In this document: one piece after another, positions 1 to 13,400 of the stretch
Position numbering within the stretch: position 1 is the stretch's first letter
Layout of the letters: every line of letters starts with the position of its first letter
Source: Liriodendron chinense
Taxonomy: Eukaryota; Streptophyta; Magnoliopsida; Magnoliales; Magnoliaceae
Length of the DNA: 64,000 nucleotides
Direction of reading: 5' to 3'
Assembly (NCBI GenBank): GCA_003013855.2
Contig: PVNU02002353.1
Coordinates: forward strand, 1-64,000
Program-made: the position numbers and the translations under genes
Notes under the pieces: generated by a model
Database searches by the model: none
Told to the model about the DNA's origin: nothing
Seen by the model: the letters and a program-made list of their open reading frames with translations, nothing else

Positions 1-63
1 CAACTAACTGGGCTACATGCCCTTCCACTACAGTGGACATGCTAATTAATTGTTGGTTAAGAT

Positions 64-735
64 GTTGGCAAGATTGAAAGGTTGAAGAAAGAGTTGTTTA
101 AGTCCTTTAATAAGAAGGACTTAGGGCACGCTCAACAAATTTTGGGCAAGAAGATTACTCGTGATAGGAAAGCCAAGAAGTTGTGGTTGTCACGAGGTAA
201 ATATGTTGAACGGGTGCTTGAAATGCTCAGTATGAAAGATGCAAAGCCTGTCAGTACACCGCTTGCAAGTTATTTCAAGTTGAGTGCGGAGAATTCTCCT
301 GCTACTGGAAAAGAAAAATAAGAGATGACGTCAATTCCCTATTCTTCAGCCGTGGCAAGCTTCACGTATGCTATGGTTTATGCAAGGCCAAACATTGCTT
401 GTGCAGTGGGTGTTGTGAGTAGGTATCTTGCTAATCCTAATAAAGAACATTGAGCAGCGATCAAGTGGATACCCAGGTATTTGAAAGGCTCATCCAAAGT
501 GTGTTTGTGTTTTGGAGGTGGAAATCCTATTTTGGAAGGATATACAAACGCAGACATGGCAGGTGACTTATATGGTAGAAAATTCACTTCTGGGTATTTA
601 TTCACTTTTGTAGGGGGAGCGGTACCCTGGCAATCAAAACTTCAAAAGTGTGTTGCTCTCTTTACGACAGAAGCAAAATACATGGCCGCTACTGAAGCTG
701 AAAAAGAGATGTTGTGGATGAAGATATTTCTTTAA
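64..735 (+). pseudogene. Ty1/copia pol remnant (end of reverse transcriptase and RNase H)
   Basis: The plus strand reads as the C-terminal part of a copia polyprotein. It has the stretch after the RT palm (LGKKITRDRK, DAKPVSTPLA), then SSAVASFTYAMVYARPNIA, and then the RNase H end with ALFTTEAKYMAATEAEKEM, which is the usual copia TTEAEYIA-type motif. The reading frame is closed by a TAA at 319-321 and a TGA at 451-453, so it cannot make a full product. No integrase, gag or LTR is visible here, and the rest lies outside the window or is lost. The family assignment is firm; the exact ends are not. Confidence 0.85.
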
Positions 736-1011
736 GAATTGGGCTTGACTTTTTGTGGGGCTCCGCCTAATGTTTGTATATTCCCTTTCTCACTATTGGA
801 ATAAAATTTTGGTCATTAAAAGAAAAAAGTTGTGCATGAAGGAACTTTATTGTTGGATACCTGTGTAAAATAGGGGCTGCCAAGTATATCGGCCCGGTCT
901 TTATTGTTGGTCATTTATCTCAAATCTATGGGATCCATTTGCCCTTTGCGCCATCAAAGGCCCAACCAGCTGGATGGCATAAAAGAACCTACAGGTGTGT
1001 ACTTTCATCAT
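736..1011. other. Spacer with no recognised gene
   Basis: This AT-rich stretch lies between the copia remnant and the duplicated CRK segment. It includes a short piece (about 770-830) resembling the sequence before the poly(A) at 8480-8532, which may be a shared retroelement 3' end. I see no open frame that I would call a gene. Confidence 0.4.
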
Positions 1012-2081
1012 CTGGTAAGTATTACAGTTTGTGGTTTTTTACCAACGGATCCCACTCGTCCATTCACGGTGGGCCGAATCTCATGTTCAATGTGGGACTG
1101 CGGACATTGATAATCCCTCTGACTTGGATGGGTGGGATCCATGATTCACATTCGTACCAGTGGTAATAAAAGGGTTCAGTGTACTTACAATGCTTAAAAG
1201 GTCCTCAGCAAGGCTTGACTCGGAGGAACAAGCGTTCCCTCGACCACACACAATCTCCAGAAGTAGAACACCGAAGCTATATACATCTGACTTCACCGAG
1301 AAGTGCCCATGCATCGCATACTCTGGCGCCATGTATCCGCTGCATATCATCATTGATAGAAATCACCCTTGATTCTAAACTGAGTCAAGAGCATTGTGAA
1401 TTGGTTGGATTTCAACCGATCAGTTTCGTTCTGAATTGGTTGGATTTCAATCGACCAATTTCAATGTGATTTCTGAGGACCCATATTTTAATTGCATAAA
1501 TGAAGTGAGCTTGAAAAACTTACTAAGTCCCAGCTATTCTCCTCGTATTGCCTTTAGTTTGGTCCACCCCAACAATCTTTGCCAGACCAAAATCTGAAAT
1601 TTTGGGATTCATCTCGGCATCTAACAAAATGTTGCTAGCTTTGAGATCCCGATGAATAATCCTGAGTTGGGAGTCTTCATGAAGCTAGAGAAGACCGCGT
1701 GCAATCCCTCGGATGATTTTGTAAGGTCTTTCCCAATCTAAAGATGCCCTTTTAAGTGGATCTACACAAGCATCCAAACAGGCCAACGGTGCACGATGGG
1801 ATCATTCATAGAAAACATCGTGTTATCTAGGCTGATACAATTTGAAAGATGCTAAGGCAATTTACTGACGAAAGATTGAATTGACAGTCTGAGGTACGTG
1901 TCAAGGAGGCATTGGTCATTCATCAAGTGGGTCCCACCACGAACACACCCTAGTTCTGAAAAAATCGAGAGCCACAAAACTCTTCTAGTGGGCACATGTG
2001 TATGATGAAAATCGAATGTTAACAAGAAAACAGCCGTCTATATTCAACGTAGTACCTGTCACATTATATGTTGAGACACCT
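1012..2081 (-). repeat. 1.07-kb direct duplication of the CRK-1 exon 5-6 region
   Basis: This segment matches 9271-10348 nearly base for base in exons and introns alike, in the same orientation. The similarity begins just before the sequence TTTGTGGTTTTTTACC and stops near the sequence TTGAGACACCTAATTTCT. It therefore copied part of intron 6, exon 6, intron 5, exon 5 and part of intron 4 of CRK-1. Confidence 0.9.
1189..1761 (-). pseudogene. Broken CRK exon 5-6 fragment
   Basis: Two exon-like blocks have the family's exact sizes: 1524-1761 (238 bp, catalytic loop to activation segment) and 1189-1339 (151 bp, APE motif to subdomain IX, GYMAPEYAMHGHFSVKSDVY). Splice sites are kept (TAG acceptor, GTAAG donors, GCAG acceptor). 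In the first block the tyrosine codon of GLLYLHED has become TAG at 1685-1687, so the frame is closed before the HRD loop. There is no exon 4 upstream and no exon 7 downstream. It lies beyond the last exon of CRK-1 and looks like a dead partial duplicate of it. Confidence 0.88.
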
Positions 2082-2708
2082 AATTTCTGTCACATTATAT
2101 GTTGAGACATCAAGAGAAATACATTATATTTCAGCGTCGGTGGATGGATGGTTTTGGTGATAGCTGGGTAAGTGTACTTGCCGGATATGGGATTAGATAA
2201 GATCATCTTGTAGGCCGTATTGCGGCTATTGAAGTTTCAAGCATCTTGTCCTCGAGTTTTAGGGTTGCTACCTCTGTTAGCCTATGACAACTCTGATCAC
2301 GACTAGTGGTCCAAAGCCCTGGTTTACAGTTTGCAATTTTTAATAGGGTGACACGTCTTTTAACCATTTTGATACTTTTTACTATTTCATAAAAGTTTCT
2401 TATTTTTAGTCCAATAAGGAATTAAGGGCTTCTTTTTCTTATATAAGCACATTATTAAATATATTGTAACTATTACTTTTCACCAATAATGATAATTTTA
2501 ATGTTTGTTTCTTTAGGGTGTGTTTGGTGCATGGACTTAAGAGGGATTGGGGGGATTTGGTCGGATGGGATTTGTAACCAGTAATAATTACTGCTGCTAG
2601 TGGATTGTTATGGAGTCTGTGGAATTCCACGGAATTCCAATCCATGTTTGGAATGGAGGAGTATCTTGCGGACATATCCACCTTCAGGATATGTGTTGAC
2701 GTCACATA

Positions 2709-3151
2709 AGTTTTGCGAACCCCGCCATGACGTTTGTGTTATATCCACACCGTCTGTCAATTTTTCAAGATCATTTTAGGGCATGAGCCCAAAAGCAAGT
2801 AGATCCAATGCTCAAGTGAATCAAACAACAGAAAGTAGTGGGAACAATGATTCCCACCATTGAAACCTTCCTATGGCACAACATGATGTTTATTTGCCAT
2901 CCAACCCGTTCATAAGGTCAGACAGACCATGATGAAAGGAAAACACAAATAACAGCTTGGACCCAAAACTTTCGTAGCCCACAAGAAGTTTCAATGGTAG
3001 GCGTTCAATTCCCACTACTTTTTGTTGTAGGGTCCACGTGAACTTTATATTGGCCTGATTTTTGGGCGCATGCCCTAAAATGATCTCAAAAATGGATGGA
3101 TGGTATGGATATACTCCATACATCATGGTGGGACCCACAAAAGTTGCTGGG
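2709..3151. repeat. Foldback element of the CCCACCATGATGT family
   Basis: The two halves are imperfect inverted copies. The left end reads CGCCATGACGTTTGTGTTAT...CACACCGTC, and the right end reads ATGGATGGTATGGATATACT...CATCATGGTGGG. The middle carries the family's landmarks, ATTTTAGGGCATGAGCCC and GATGTTTATTTGCCATCC. It encodes no protein. The layout is that of a non-autonomous DNA transposon. Several other copies occur in this window. Confidence 0.75.
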
Positions 3152-3991
3152 GTCAACCCCACCTTTTCTATAAAAAATCAAAATCTGAGCTCGGGAAGCA
3201 ATGCTCCAGCCAGAATTTCAGAAGGTACAAAATACAATTCATTCCACCTAATCCCTACCTTTCTAAATGGTACATGGAATTTGCACGGTCCCAAATGCAA
3301 TTCCGTCCCAAATTTTTAAGAAGAGAACAGTGATCTCTTTTCTTTTATCCATGCACCTGCTTATGTTATCCGTTCATATATTCAATAGGTGGGTCACACA
3401 TGTGCATTTGGAGACTATTACTTAAGTCCATATTCAACGTACATGTACGGTACACAAGTCAAACCTCTGGAAGGAAATTTTCAGTCAGGTCCATGCATGT
3501 TTGATTTAAGCCCATGAGCTTAGATCTTGCCTCGCCCATAAGTAGAGGAATGGGGCTCCAGCTATGTCGGATCCATCTATAGCTATCAGGATCCACTAGC
3601 CAAACACTCAGCACATCAATGTTGAATAAATTGCGCCCCACCCTGTTTTGAACCAGTGCGTCACAATTTAAGTAGATAAATACAGTAATCTGGACTTTTG
3701 GACATGGCCCATCAAAGATGTGGCCCACTTGATTGTTCTGGATAATTGTACACGATTGCTACATGTATGAATTACATGTCACCTGGATATATGAATTATA
3801 TGTTGGAAACCAACTGAAAACCCACTGAAAGGATGGCCAGCATATTGCACATGTGACACAATCGGCAAATTTACATGGCGTGCTCACACACAACATCCAA
3901 GCTACATATGTGGATACAAAGTATTACAAGGGTAATTTGCTTTCTCGTAAACATATAATTTTCCTTCTAAATACTCTTTTTATGTATAGAA

Positions 3992-6900
3992 CTAACGAGG
4001 GGTTAATTCGGAAATTGACACCTCATTCACAGAGTTGCTTGCCAGTGAATCGTAGTATCGGGCCACAGGAATGTCCGGTTTCATTCTACTGGACCCAACA
4101 AATGCAGGTTTTGAAGGCAATGCAAGAGTACCAGAATAGCTATTGAGCATGAGAACAACCCTAGACATGGTGGGCCTATCGAACACATCCTCTTGAACAC
4201 ATAATAATGCAATGTGGATACATCTGGTCACCTCACTTCTCGAATAGCATTCTCTTAGGCTTGAATCCAACAGCTCTAGAAGCGTTCCATCCTTCCAATT
4301 TCTCCATGCCTGCACAAATTCGAGTTAAGCAATGAGGTTATAGTGATTTGCACAAGGAGAGATTGAAGTAGTGAATTGCAGCACATGTGTGTGCAGGCCA
4401 ATCATTAGGTGGGGATGTCTATGATCAAGACATGGCCCACAAAAATCATGCCGAACCAATTTCATCAGGTGATGCCTGCACCATGAATGTGAGTAATATT
4501 GGAATGTATGTCTTTTAGTCCAAAATATTCTATATTTTCTTCATTAATGTTTTATTCATTACTCATTATTATTGTGTATACATGGAATGAATATGATTAG
4601 AATGCATTCATTAGGAGACTTCACTGAGATCCTTGTATTCTTATATAATCAAGTAGAATGAGTTAAATGTGAAATATACTACGAGGCCTATCTTGTCTAG
4701 ATTTTCCGAGACCTTAAATATTGTTGGTGTCCAGTGGATAAGTCGAGATAGCTTAATCCTTCGGACACCATACATAGTGTGACTATTGTGCATATAGTGA
4801 GTCACTATCACTCGACATTATTTCCACACATGTATAGGTGCATGCATGTGTATACACTGACTAAATCTCAAAAGTCAAGCTAGATTAGCTTTTTGGTATT
4901 ATCTTAAACTTCTTATACTTGTTATGCTTATTCTCAAACTTGAGACTATACTTGTTATACTTATCATTTGACTTGAGAGGACTTAGGATCCTAGTATGAT
5001 ATGTGAGCTTCTTGAGTGAATCATGGTGACTTAGGTGGTCAATCATTTTCTCACGGGGATTAGGGTTCTCAACAAAGAATACAAGTCCTTTATGGGTTTA
5101 CCCTTATATTAGGAAATAAAATGATTGATCAACATGGTTGACCAAACTAGTTTTGTAGATCATTTTAATTAAACAGTTGATTTTGAAATCCTTATATGCA
5201 TAGTTTTGTAAAATCAACTATTTAGATTTATTTTTAGATGATCCTAATCGTGGGATATGATGGGCTTAGGAGAATGGGCCTTAGGGTGGTATGTAGAAGG
5301 GTATGTATATGATAGCATGAGATAAAAGGTTTACAAGTCTGTAAATAGATGAGAGTAGCCAAAGGTACATATAGTTCCATTTCCTATAAAAGCTAAAGGC
5401 TAGGATGCCTGGTTCAAGAGAAGGAGAGAAAAAGACTTGAGCACCAATCGACTTCCACTCTCTATAGAAGGTATGTTAGTTTTAATTCATGCATGCCTAA
5501 AAGAATATTCTATTTGATTTATTTCACTTTCGTGATGTACAAAGTCTTTCAAGAAGGAATACTCACTCAGCTCGCAGTAGCAGTGGAGGAATCTATGTTG
5601 GCCCACTAGATTAATAAAATAAACATCTAAGCCATTAAAATGGAGAAGTGATGTTGATAGATAAAGTGAATGAAAAGAGCTTTATTCGCAGGCCAATCAC
5701 TTGCTTTGTTACCATACTAAACAGTGAGAATCACACTCACCCGATCCAATTTGATCGGTGAATCAACTTGTATTGCAATTAAATAGGCAAGATACATATG
5801 AGGCTTTTAGCATTCTACAAAACAGGGGTTACAATGGAATTGGATAAACATTGTATTGCAATTAAATAGGCAAGATACATATGAGGCTTTTAGCATTCTA
5901 CAAATAGGGGTTACAATGGAATTGGATAAACATTATTGCTTAGATGGGTTGGAAGTATGTTGGGTTGTTGTTAAGGGCTCATTAGGGGATAATATGCTAA
6001 CAATCTGTGCAGCAGATCTTGCTTAGAAGGTTTTGTCCTATTGCAATGGTTTTTTAGAATCAATCAATGATTCATGTATTAGCTAATTTTTAAATCATGC
6101 ATGTAGCAGTGCTTGAGTCTCATTTCGTGGGAGCTTTGATTGGGCAGAAGTTGGAGCAAGTTTGATAAGAGTAGGGTTAATTTGGCTCCTGTGATTAGAA
6201 AAGTGAATAGCTTTTTTTTTCTTTTTCTTTTTTAACGAAAGTGAGACGACACCACCATGCTTTTATTGATAAGAAGAAGAGAAGTGAATAGCTAGCTTAA
6301 AGACAGGCAGCGTGATGAAGGGTAAGGAGAGCCATATGCCACTAAATTGAATGTGGATTGCCTCCAACCCCAGTTATATATAGGCGATTCATCCAATCAC
6401 TAATGTGCCCTAATAAAAACCATTGCGCACACATATTAGATGTGGAGGTTAGTGAAAAGAAAAGATTAATTTCCATATGTGAAAAGATAATTTTTCCCTT
6501 TTAATTGCAGGCCCTTATATTGACAAGTGAGTGCTTAGGTTTTTTATTAGGCCATGTAAAGGATTGTAGTTAGAAAACCCCCACGAACCTTGGTTACAGG
6601 CAATATGTACCCCAATAAATGGAGGAGACCTCAACAGGGTTAATGTGCACATTTTTCACCCCCTTTTCCCACCCTTGTATAAGCCTATATTTCTATCAAT
6701 ATGCACCGCAGTTGCACTGCCTACCTTCACTTAAAAAATAAAAATAAGCTCACTAAACTCCATCTTGAACTCTAGTATTAAACCATAAAAGACTAAATTG
6801 TAGAAACTATAACTTTTATTTATTTTACCAAGAGTAATAAGAATATATAGGAGAGGCGACGAAGATTTTCTATGGGAAATAGGGCATGCCGGATTTGCAG

Positions 6901-7457
6901 AATCCCTTCGATGTTAGATCAGACGAAATTGGCAGGGGTGCCAGTTTTGAAATTGCAATTCCAAAAGAATACAACTATTCAGATGGCGATAAAGATGGGC
7001 CTGTGAGTTTCCTGCCGTAACAACTATGGAGATGGTGGCAATGACGTGCAACGGCGTTAATGGTGATGGGTTCTAGGCACCAGATTTGATGGATTTCGAG
7101 ATGAGGATCGTTAAGAGTTAGAGACAAGGCAAGTGACAATGATGACTGAAGCAAAGCTGAGCACGGGATTTGATATTAATTAGATGGTGCTGGGAACAAT
7201 CGGATGGTAAGGCCTGATTCAAGCAATGCACATGGGTTCAAATTGCCCGATTCCACAGGACCACGAGAAGTGATTTGATAATGGATTTAGTTCGTTGATT
7301 TCTTGTTGGATCTAATGGGTAGGGCAGTGTCAGTACCTGATGGTGCCGATGGATTCCAAATTCGGTTAATGCAGTCGATCTGTTGATTTTGCCAAAACAC
7401 AGTGGATTGCTGCTTAGATGTGAGTCCGATGGCAACACCGGAAGGAAATGGGAAGAA

Positions 7458-7490
<33 letters not shown>

Positions 7491-10400
7491 TCTACTAGGA
7501 TTTACAAAACCCCTAGCTTTTATACCTTGTTAAAATCACAAGAATCTAAATAATAATAAGAGCATATAAAAGAGGAGAATCCATGAGAGATCTGCATAAA
7601 TCTTAACAAATACACATCTCAAAAAAAATAATAATAACAAAGAGAATATTCTTATCTAGGAAGATTACCCCAATCTATTCCAATATTTAGAAAAAGAACT
7701 CAAGGACACATCCTTGTAGGACTCCACTTCTGCATGCAACTGATGTTCAAGTATGAAAAAAAAAAATCGACTGACTCGCACCTTAAGAGTGAGTTAAGGG
7801 CCTGGGCTCTGGTTTTGGGGTGTCACAAACTTGGTATCGCAGCATGCATCTGACCTCCAATCAACATGATATTCAACCATGTAGTTCTCCGAGCAGTGGC
7901 CCATCCAAATGGACCTAAATTGTCAACAACCCCTGTTTTATACTGCACATACTATACCCAAGCTCTATGTGGCCCACCATGTGGTATATGTAAAATCGAC
8001 TTAGACTATCTGCTTGACAAAGAACTAATACGGGCTAACAATGTAAAATTGACCCTAAAACATTTTAGTTCACGTGGTGTCACCCACACCACGGATCTGG
8101 CTGATTTTTTAGTTGTGGATCTGGCTGGTTTTTTTCCCATGGACAGTGAATGTCACACAGACAACAAGGTGCGAAGGAAACGCGGTGGCAGATGGTTTGG
8201 CGAAGCTAGCTAGCTACTTCAGGGAGCAGAAATAGACACACCCACCCAGTCAGTCATGCAACACACCCACTGGTGCTGTCAGCCGCATGAATTTCACCAC
8301 TGATGGGTTTTGAAACCAAGACCCCTTGTTGAAACTCCGCAGAGTCTACCAACGAGGCAAGGCTCCGAGCCCTCCTGTCTTCTTTTCTTTGGGCCTTCTC
8401 TAGCTGTATTTTGTTTATCATGCACTGGGCCTTGCAAAGGTTTGCATTTGATAGGCCGGGCCCTGGCCTTTATGTTTGTGTATCCCCTCTCTTTCGATAA
8501 AATTTTCGTCATTTAGGAGGAAAAAAAAAAAACTATTCCCTTTTCTAATCACAGGAGCCAAATTAACCTTACTCTTATCAAACTTGATTTTCCCTGTTAC
8601 ATGCAAATCTTTGTAAATGAGTAATTATTACTTTTTTACTTAGTTTGAAAATGTGGGTGTATTTCTTCCTCGAAAATTGGTCCAAAAATAATGGCTTTAA
8701 TTTGTGCGTCCCACTATGATGCACATAACATGTTTGCACCAACCATCCATTTTATCATAAAATTTTAGGGGATAAGACGAAAAATGAAGCAGATCCAATG
8801 CTCGAATGGCCCACACCAACTGAATCATTGGCCACATTACGTCCACTGTTGAAAGTTGTTCCCTTTACAAGGCCCACATTGATGTTTATTTATCATTTAA
8901 CCCGGTTCATAAGGTCACATAGACACGGATAAGGGGAAAACACAAATATCAGCTTAATCCAAAACTTTTGTGGGCCTCAAAAGGTTATTAACCATAGGCG
9001 TTATATTCCCATTGTTTAATGTGGTGTGGTCCACTTGAACTTGCCTCAGTTTTCTTCTTATGCCCTAAATTCAGCTGGCATAGTAGATGGACGGTGTGAA
9101 TAAGTCTCATACATCATAGTGGGCCCAGATTTAGCCTATAAATTCCTTGTTTTCAGCATTGAAAAAGTAGTGGTCACTTTCTGCAGTGGGAAATATGTTG
9201 TAATTACCTAAGTAAATAATTATTACCCATTTACATGGTAATTACGGTCAACCCAAAAAATCAAACGGGCCATAAGTGTTAGGATTTGTGGTTTTTTACC
9301 AACGGATCCCACTTGTCCATTCACGGTGGGCCGAATCTCATGTTCAATATGGGACTGCAGACATTGATATTCCCGCTGACTTGGATGGGTGGGATCCATG
9401 ATTCACATTCGTACCAGTGGTAATAAAAGGGTTCATTGTACTTACAATGTTTAAAAGGTCTTCAGGAAGGCCTGACTTGGACGAACAAGCGTTCCTTCGA
9501 CCACACACAATCTCCAGAAGTAGAACACCGAAGCTATACACATCTGACTTCACTGAGAAGTGCCCATGCATTGCATACTCTGGCGCCATGTATCCGCTGC
9601 ATATCATCATAAATAGAAATCACCCTTGATTCTAAGCTGAGTCAAGTACAATGTGAATTGGTTCAATTTCAACTGATCAGTTTCGTTCTGAATTGGTCGG
9701 ATTTCAATCCACTAATGTCAATGTGATTTATGAGGACCCAGATTTTAATTGCATAAATGAAGTGAGCTTGAAAAACTTACTAAGTCCCAGCTATTCTCCT
9801 CGTATTGCCTTTAGTTTGGTCCACACCAACAATCTTTGCCAGACCAAAATCGGAAATTTTGGGATTCATCTCGGCATCTAACAAAATGTTGCTAGCTTTG
9901 AGATCCCGATGAATAATCCTAAGTTGGGAGTCTTCATGAAGATAGAGAAGACCTCGTGCAATCCCTCGGACGATTTTGTAACGTCTTTCCCAATCCAAAG
10001 ATGCCCTTTTAAGTGGATCTACACACTCATCCAAACAGGCCAACGGTGCACAAGAGGGGATCATTCATAGAAAACATTGTGTTATCTAGACTGATACAAA
10101 TTGAAAGAGAATGCTAAGGCAATTTACTGAGGAAAGATTGAATTGATAGTCTGAGGCACGTGATGAGGAGGCATGGATCATTCATCAAGTGGGGCCCACC
10201 ACGAACACACCCTGGCTCAGAAAAAAATCAAGCTCAACAACTCTTCTGGTGGGTACACGTGTATGATGAAAATGGATTGTTACCAAGAACACAGCCATCT
10301 ATATTCAACGTACCTGTCACATTATACGTTGAGACACCTAATTTCTAACACAGGGCATGTTCATGGTAGACCCTAACTAGGAAATGACCCAAGTCTCATA

Positions 10401-13400
10401 GACATGTACCACATTAAAACCAATGCCATGAATCACATTTCCTTTTGACCTTCTACCAATTTCATAGTCATCAGTTGGTTCGAAAATCTTAACACATAGA
10501 TCCAATACAAATTTGTACATGAAGCGTATCCTGCACCGCATCTAAGTGCATTAAAGTGCATGCAGTTAAGTGCATGTTAATTGAAGCAATTTGGTGCACC
10601 TAAAAGCACATAGATGAAATTAGACACGCTTAAATGTACTTAAATGCACTAAGATGGTTTTTAAGCTTTATACTGAATCTGGTTTCATGGAGAAATGCAT
10701 ATGCAAATGGAGCCAAACCAAATAGATATTTGTCGAGGCTAGTGTTGGGAACGTATTCATAGATGAGTAGCTTTTCATTGCCCTCCAAACAACAACCCAA
10801 GAGCCTAGCAAGATTCCTGTGATGAAGCTTAGCCACTAATACGACCTCGTTCTTGAACTCCTGTACACCTTGTCCAGAGTTTGTGGAGAGCCTCTTCACA
10901 GCTATTTCTTGTCCACCCCAAAGCCTACCCTGCAAGAATTAAAGGACTTGAAGATGAGTGCCATGGACAAAACTTCATTGTACCATGGAGGATAGCCTGA
11001 AATTTATACTGATTGTGTGATCCTAACCATCCGGTTGGTGGCAATAGAACGGATGGTTAAAATAAATTGGCTCAGCCAAATTGGATGCTTAAGATTGTCC
11101 AATAATTTTGCACTATGCTATATCCACATTGCGATGCACAATTCAATGGTCTAGAATCTAGAGTACAATACAAATGACATAAGTCTGGACCATTTAGAAT
11201 TTTTATGCAGTCTGGCGCAAGGATCTTTGACTATCTGAATTTTAGTTTTTCCAAGTAGTTATTACCTTGTAAACAGAACCAAATCCACCTTGTCCAAGCT
11301 TATTAGCTTCAGAGAAGTTGTCTGTGGCAGCTCTAAGCGTACCCAGATCATATTGCACCGATTCCACATCACTGCTCTCATTCCCATCTACATACATAAC
11401 AGTAGCAAATAACAGAAGCCCAAATCAAAGGCATGAATATTATCTCCAACTAGAAAACATTTAACTCTTTTTTTTTTTTGGACCTCAGTGTTGAAATGAG
11501 GTTATTCTCACTCAGACTACCACTCAAAAAATATCAACTCCAACTAGAGAAATTTACTTAAATAAGGAGCTTATCCCATTCTTCCTTCATGTGGAATAAT
11601 AGAAGCAACAACCATCTTAAAATCTCATTGAAATATAACATAAATATGTGTCATTTTTATCACCTATGTTCATGTGAGATTAGTATTTCTAATTAAATTA
11701 GGGTGAATGGACTTGTATTCTGTACTCGGAAAAGTACAGTGCAACTCATGAGAGTCAGCAATCTATGATTTGGGCTCAAATCTTGAACTTCTCACAGGAT
11801 GAGCCTATCAAAATTTTATTTTATTTTTGTCCTCAGGCTGGGCGTATCCCATTACCCAGCTCTAGAGACTATGTACCTGTCAATGTATTCTTTGGATTCC
11901 TCCTTCGCAAACAAGCATAAATGGTACAGAGTAGCATCACAGCAACAGCTATTGGAACGACAATGGCCACCACAGTACTGGATGAGATTTTTTTGCTACC
12001 TGCATGACAAGAAATGTTTTCCATACCTAGTAAAAAATTTCATTGAAAATGAAAGTGTATGTCAAGGAAAATTAAAATCAAAGCAAGTAAATAAACTTTA
12101 GAATACTTAGATTCCAAGACCGGAATCTTCCACAACTCCAGTTGAAGGAAGCACATACAACGCGCACATTGTGGGGCCCACCATGATGTAGCTGAAATCC
12201 CACTTTGTCAGTCTTTTTCAGCAAATCGTGTTTACGATCCAAAATTCAGGTCACCCACAGTACGGCAACAATATAAAATCATGGCTAAGACCACTAAAGT
12301 CATGCTGAGCACCCTACTTTTTATTTGTTTATTTATTGTTTTTTGAAAGGTGGGAGTACACCACCTGTAATTTTATTGATACTAGGGAAGAGCTGTACAA
12401 CCATTCGGGCAGGCCAGGCAAAAAGGACCGGGCTATGCCTACCGTGTAAGTGAAGCCAAACAGAACCTACCCCATTAATCATGCATGCCTGCTTCTGCTA
12501 CTGTTGAACGACCAGCTGCATCCAGGGTCGTTTCACATTCCACCCGACAATCCACCAATAATCGACCCGAGAGCCCCATCCGTGCGTTAGCGATCGCGGA
12601 TCACAGGTAACTACCAGGCTGATTGATTTCCAATGGCCTTTTTTTTTTTTTTTTTTTTTCTGAAGGTGGGAGCAAACCAGTACCAGAGCAGACTCCTAGC
12701 CACCACACACAACCATATTGGACCAACCTGAGTTTTTGGTCTTTCTTCATCTTAATCAGTCAGGCTTACTTGATGAATTTCTTGGATAGTATAGTGGCCC
12801 AAGTTGGGTTTTTATGTTGGATGTCCCATCTCCATTGTTCACTGCGGTGTGGCCCACATATGCTTTGGCCTGGGTAATTAAATGTCACTAAATCATCGTA
12901 GTGGCCCAAAGAAAATTAATTAAATAAAAAGTTGGAGCCTCATATCTGTTTGTAAGAAGGATTTGAATTCTCGTGTCCCCATCATTATGCTCTTTTATTT
13001 TTACTTTTAATAAATTCAGGTGGTGTGCTCCCACCATAGTGTGTGTGTGTGTGTGTGTACATAAAATAAAAAAAAAATAAAAAAAAAACTGATTCTAAAT
13101 TGGTGTTTTCGCTAGTGTCAAAAAGGTTGAACCCATTTGGGCGTTGAATCATGAAACTAGGTCATGGTGTCAAACCAGATTGGTTCCAACCGATTCTGTG
13201 TCAACTCGGTCAATTTTCCCGAGTCTTCAAACAATGATATAAATGGATGGATTACATGATCTAGAATGCAAAATAAATAATCAGGACTAAGATGAAGATA
13301 TCAAATGCTTACCAGTGTCAGTTTTATCAGTGGATGGAGGAGGAAGAGGATTTTGAGGAGGAGAAGGAGCCTGTGCTACGACCAAGTCCTCATAGAACTT

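Larger units (their letters stand above)
4310..9445 (-). other. Expanded intron 6 of CRK-1, filled with repeats
   Basis: The same intron is 405 bp in CRK-2 and 421 bp in CRK-3, so nearly 5 kb has been gained here. Listed separately below are a tandem duplication (5768-5932), a truncated LINE (6213-6281), a GA tract (7460-7488), a retroelement primer-binding-site-like sequence (7832-7843) and a foldback element (8704-9130). At about 5388-5397 the plus strand has CCTATAAAAG followed by a purine-rich stretch, which looks like the promoter part of an LTR. An open frame at 7866-8213 (+, 115 codons) resembles nothing I know. I see no second cellular gene in the intron. Confidence 0.7.

Noticed and set aside
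1189..1761. Possible additional CRK gene continuing to the left of the window
   Set aside because: No exon 4 precedes it, a TAG lies in exon 5, and the copia remnant follows at once; the segment is a 1-kb copy of CRK-1 exons 5-6.
7866..8213. Open frame of 115 codons on the plus strand in CRK-1 intron 6
   Set aside because: No recognisable domain; it overlaps retroelement-derived sequence, opposes the host gene and has no conserved neighbour copy.
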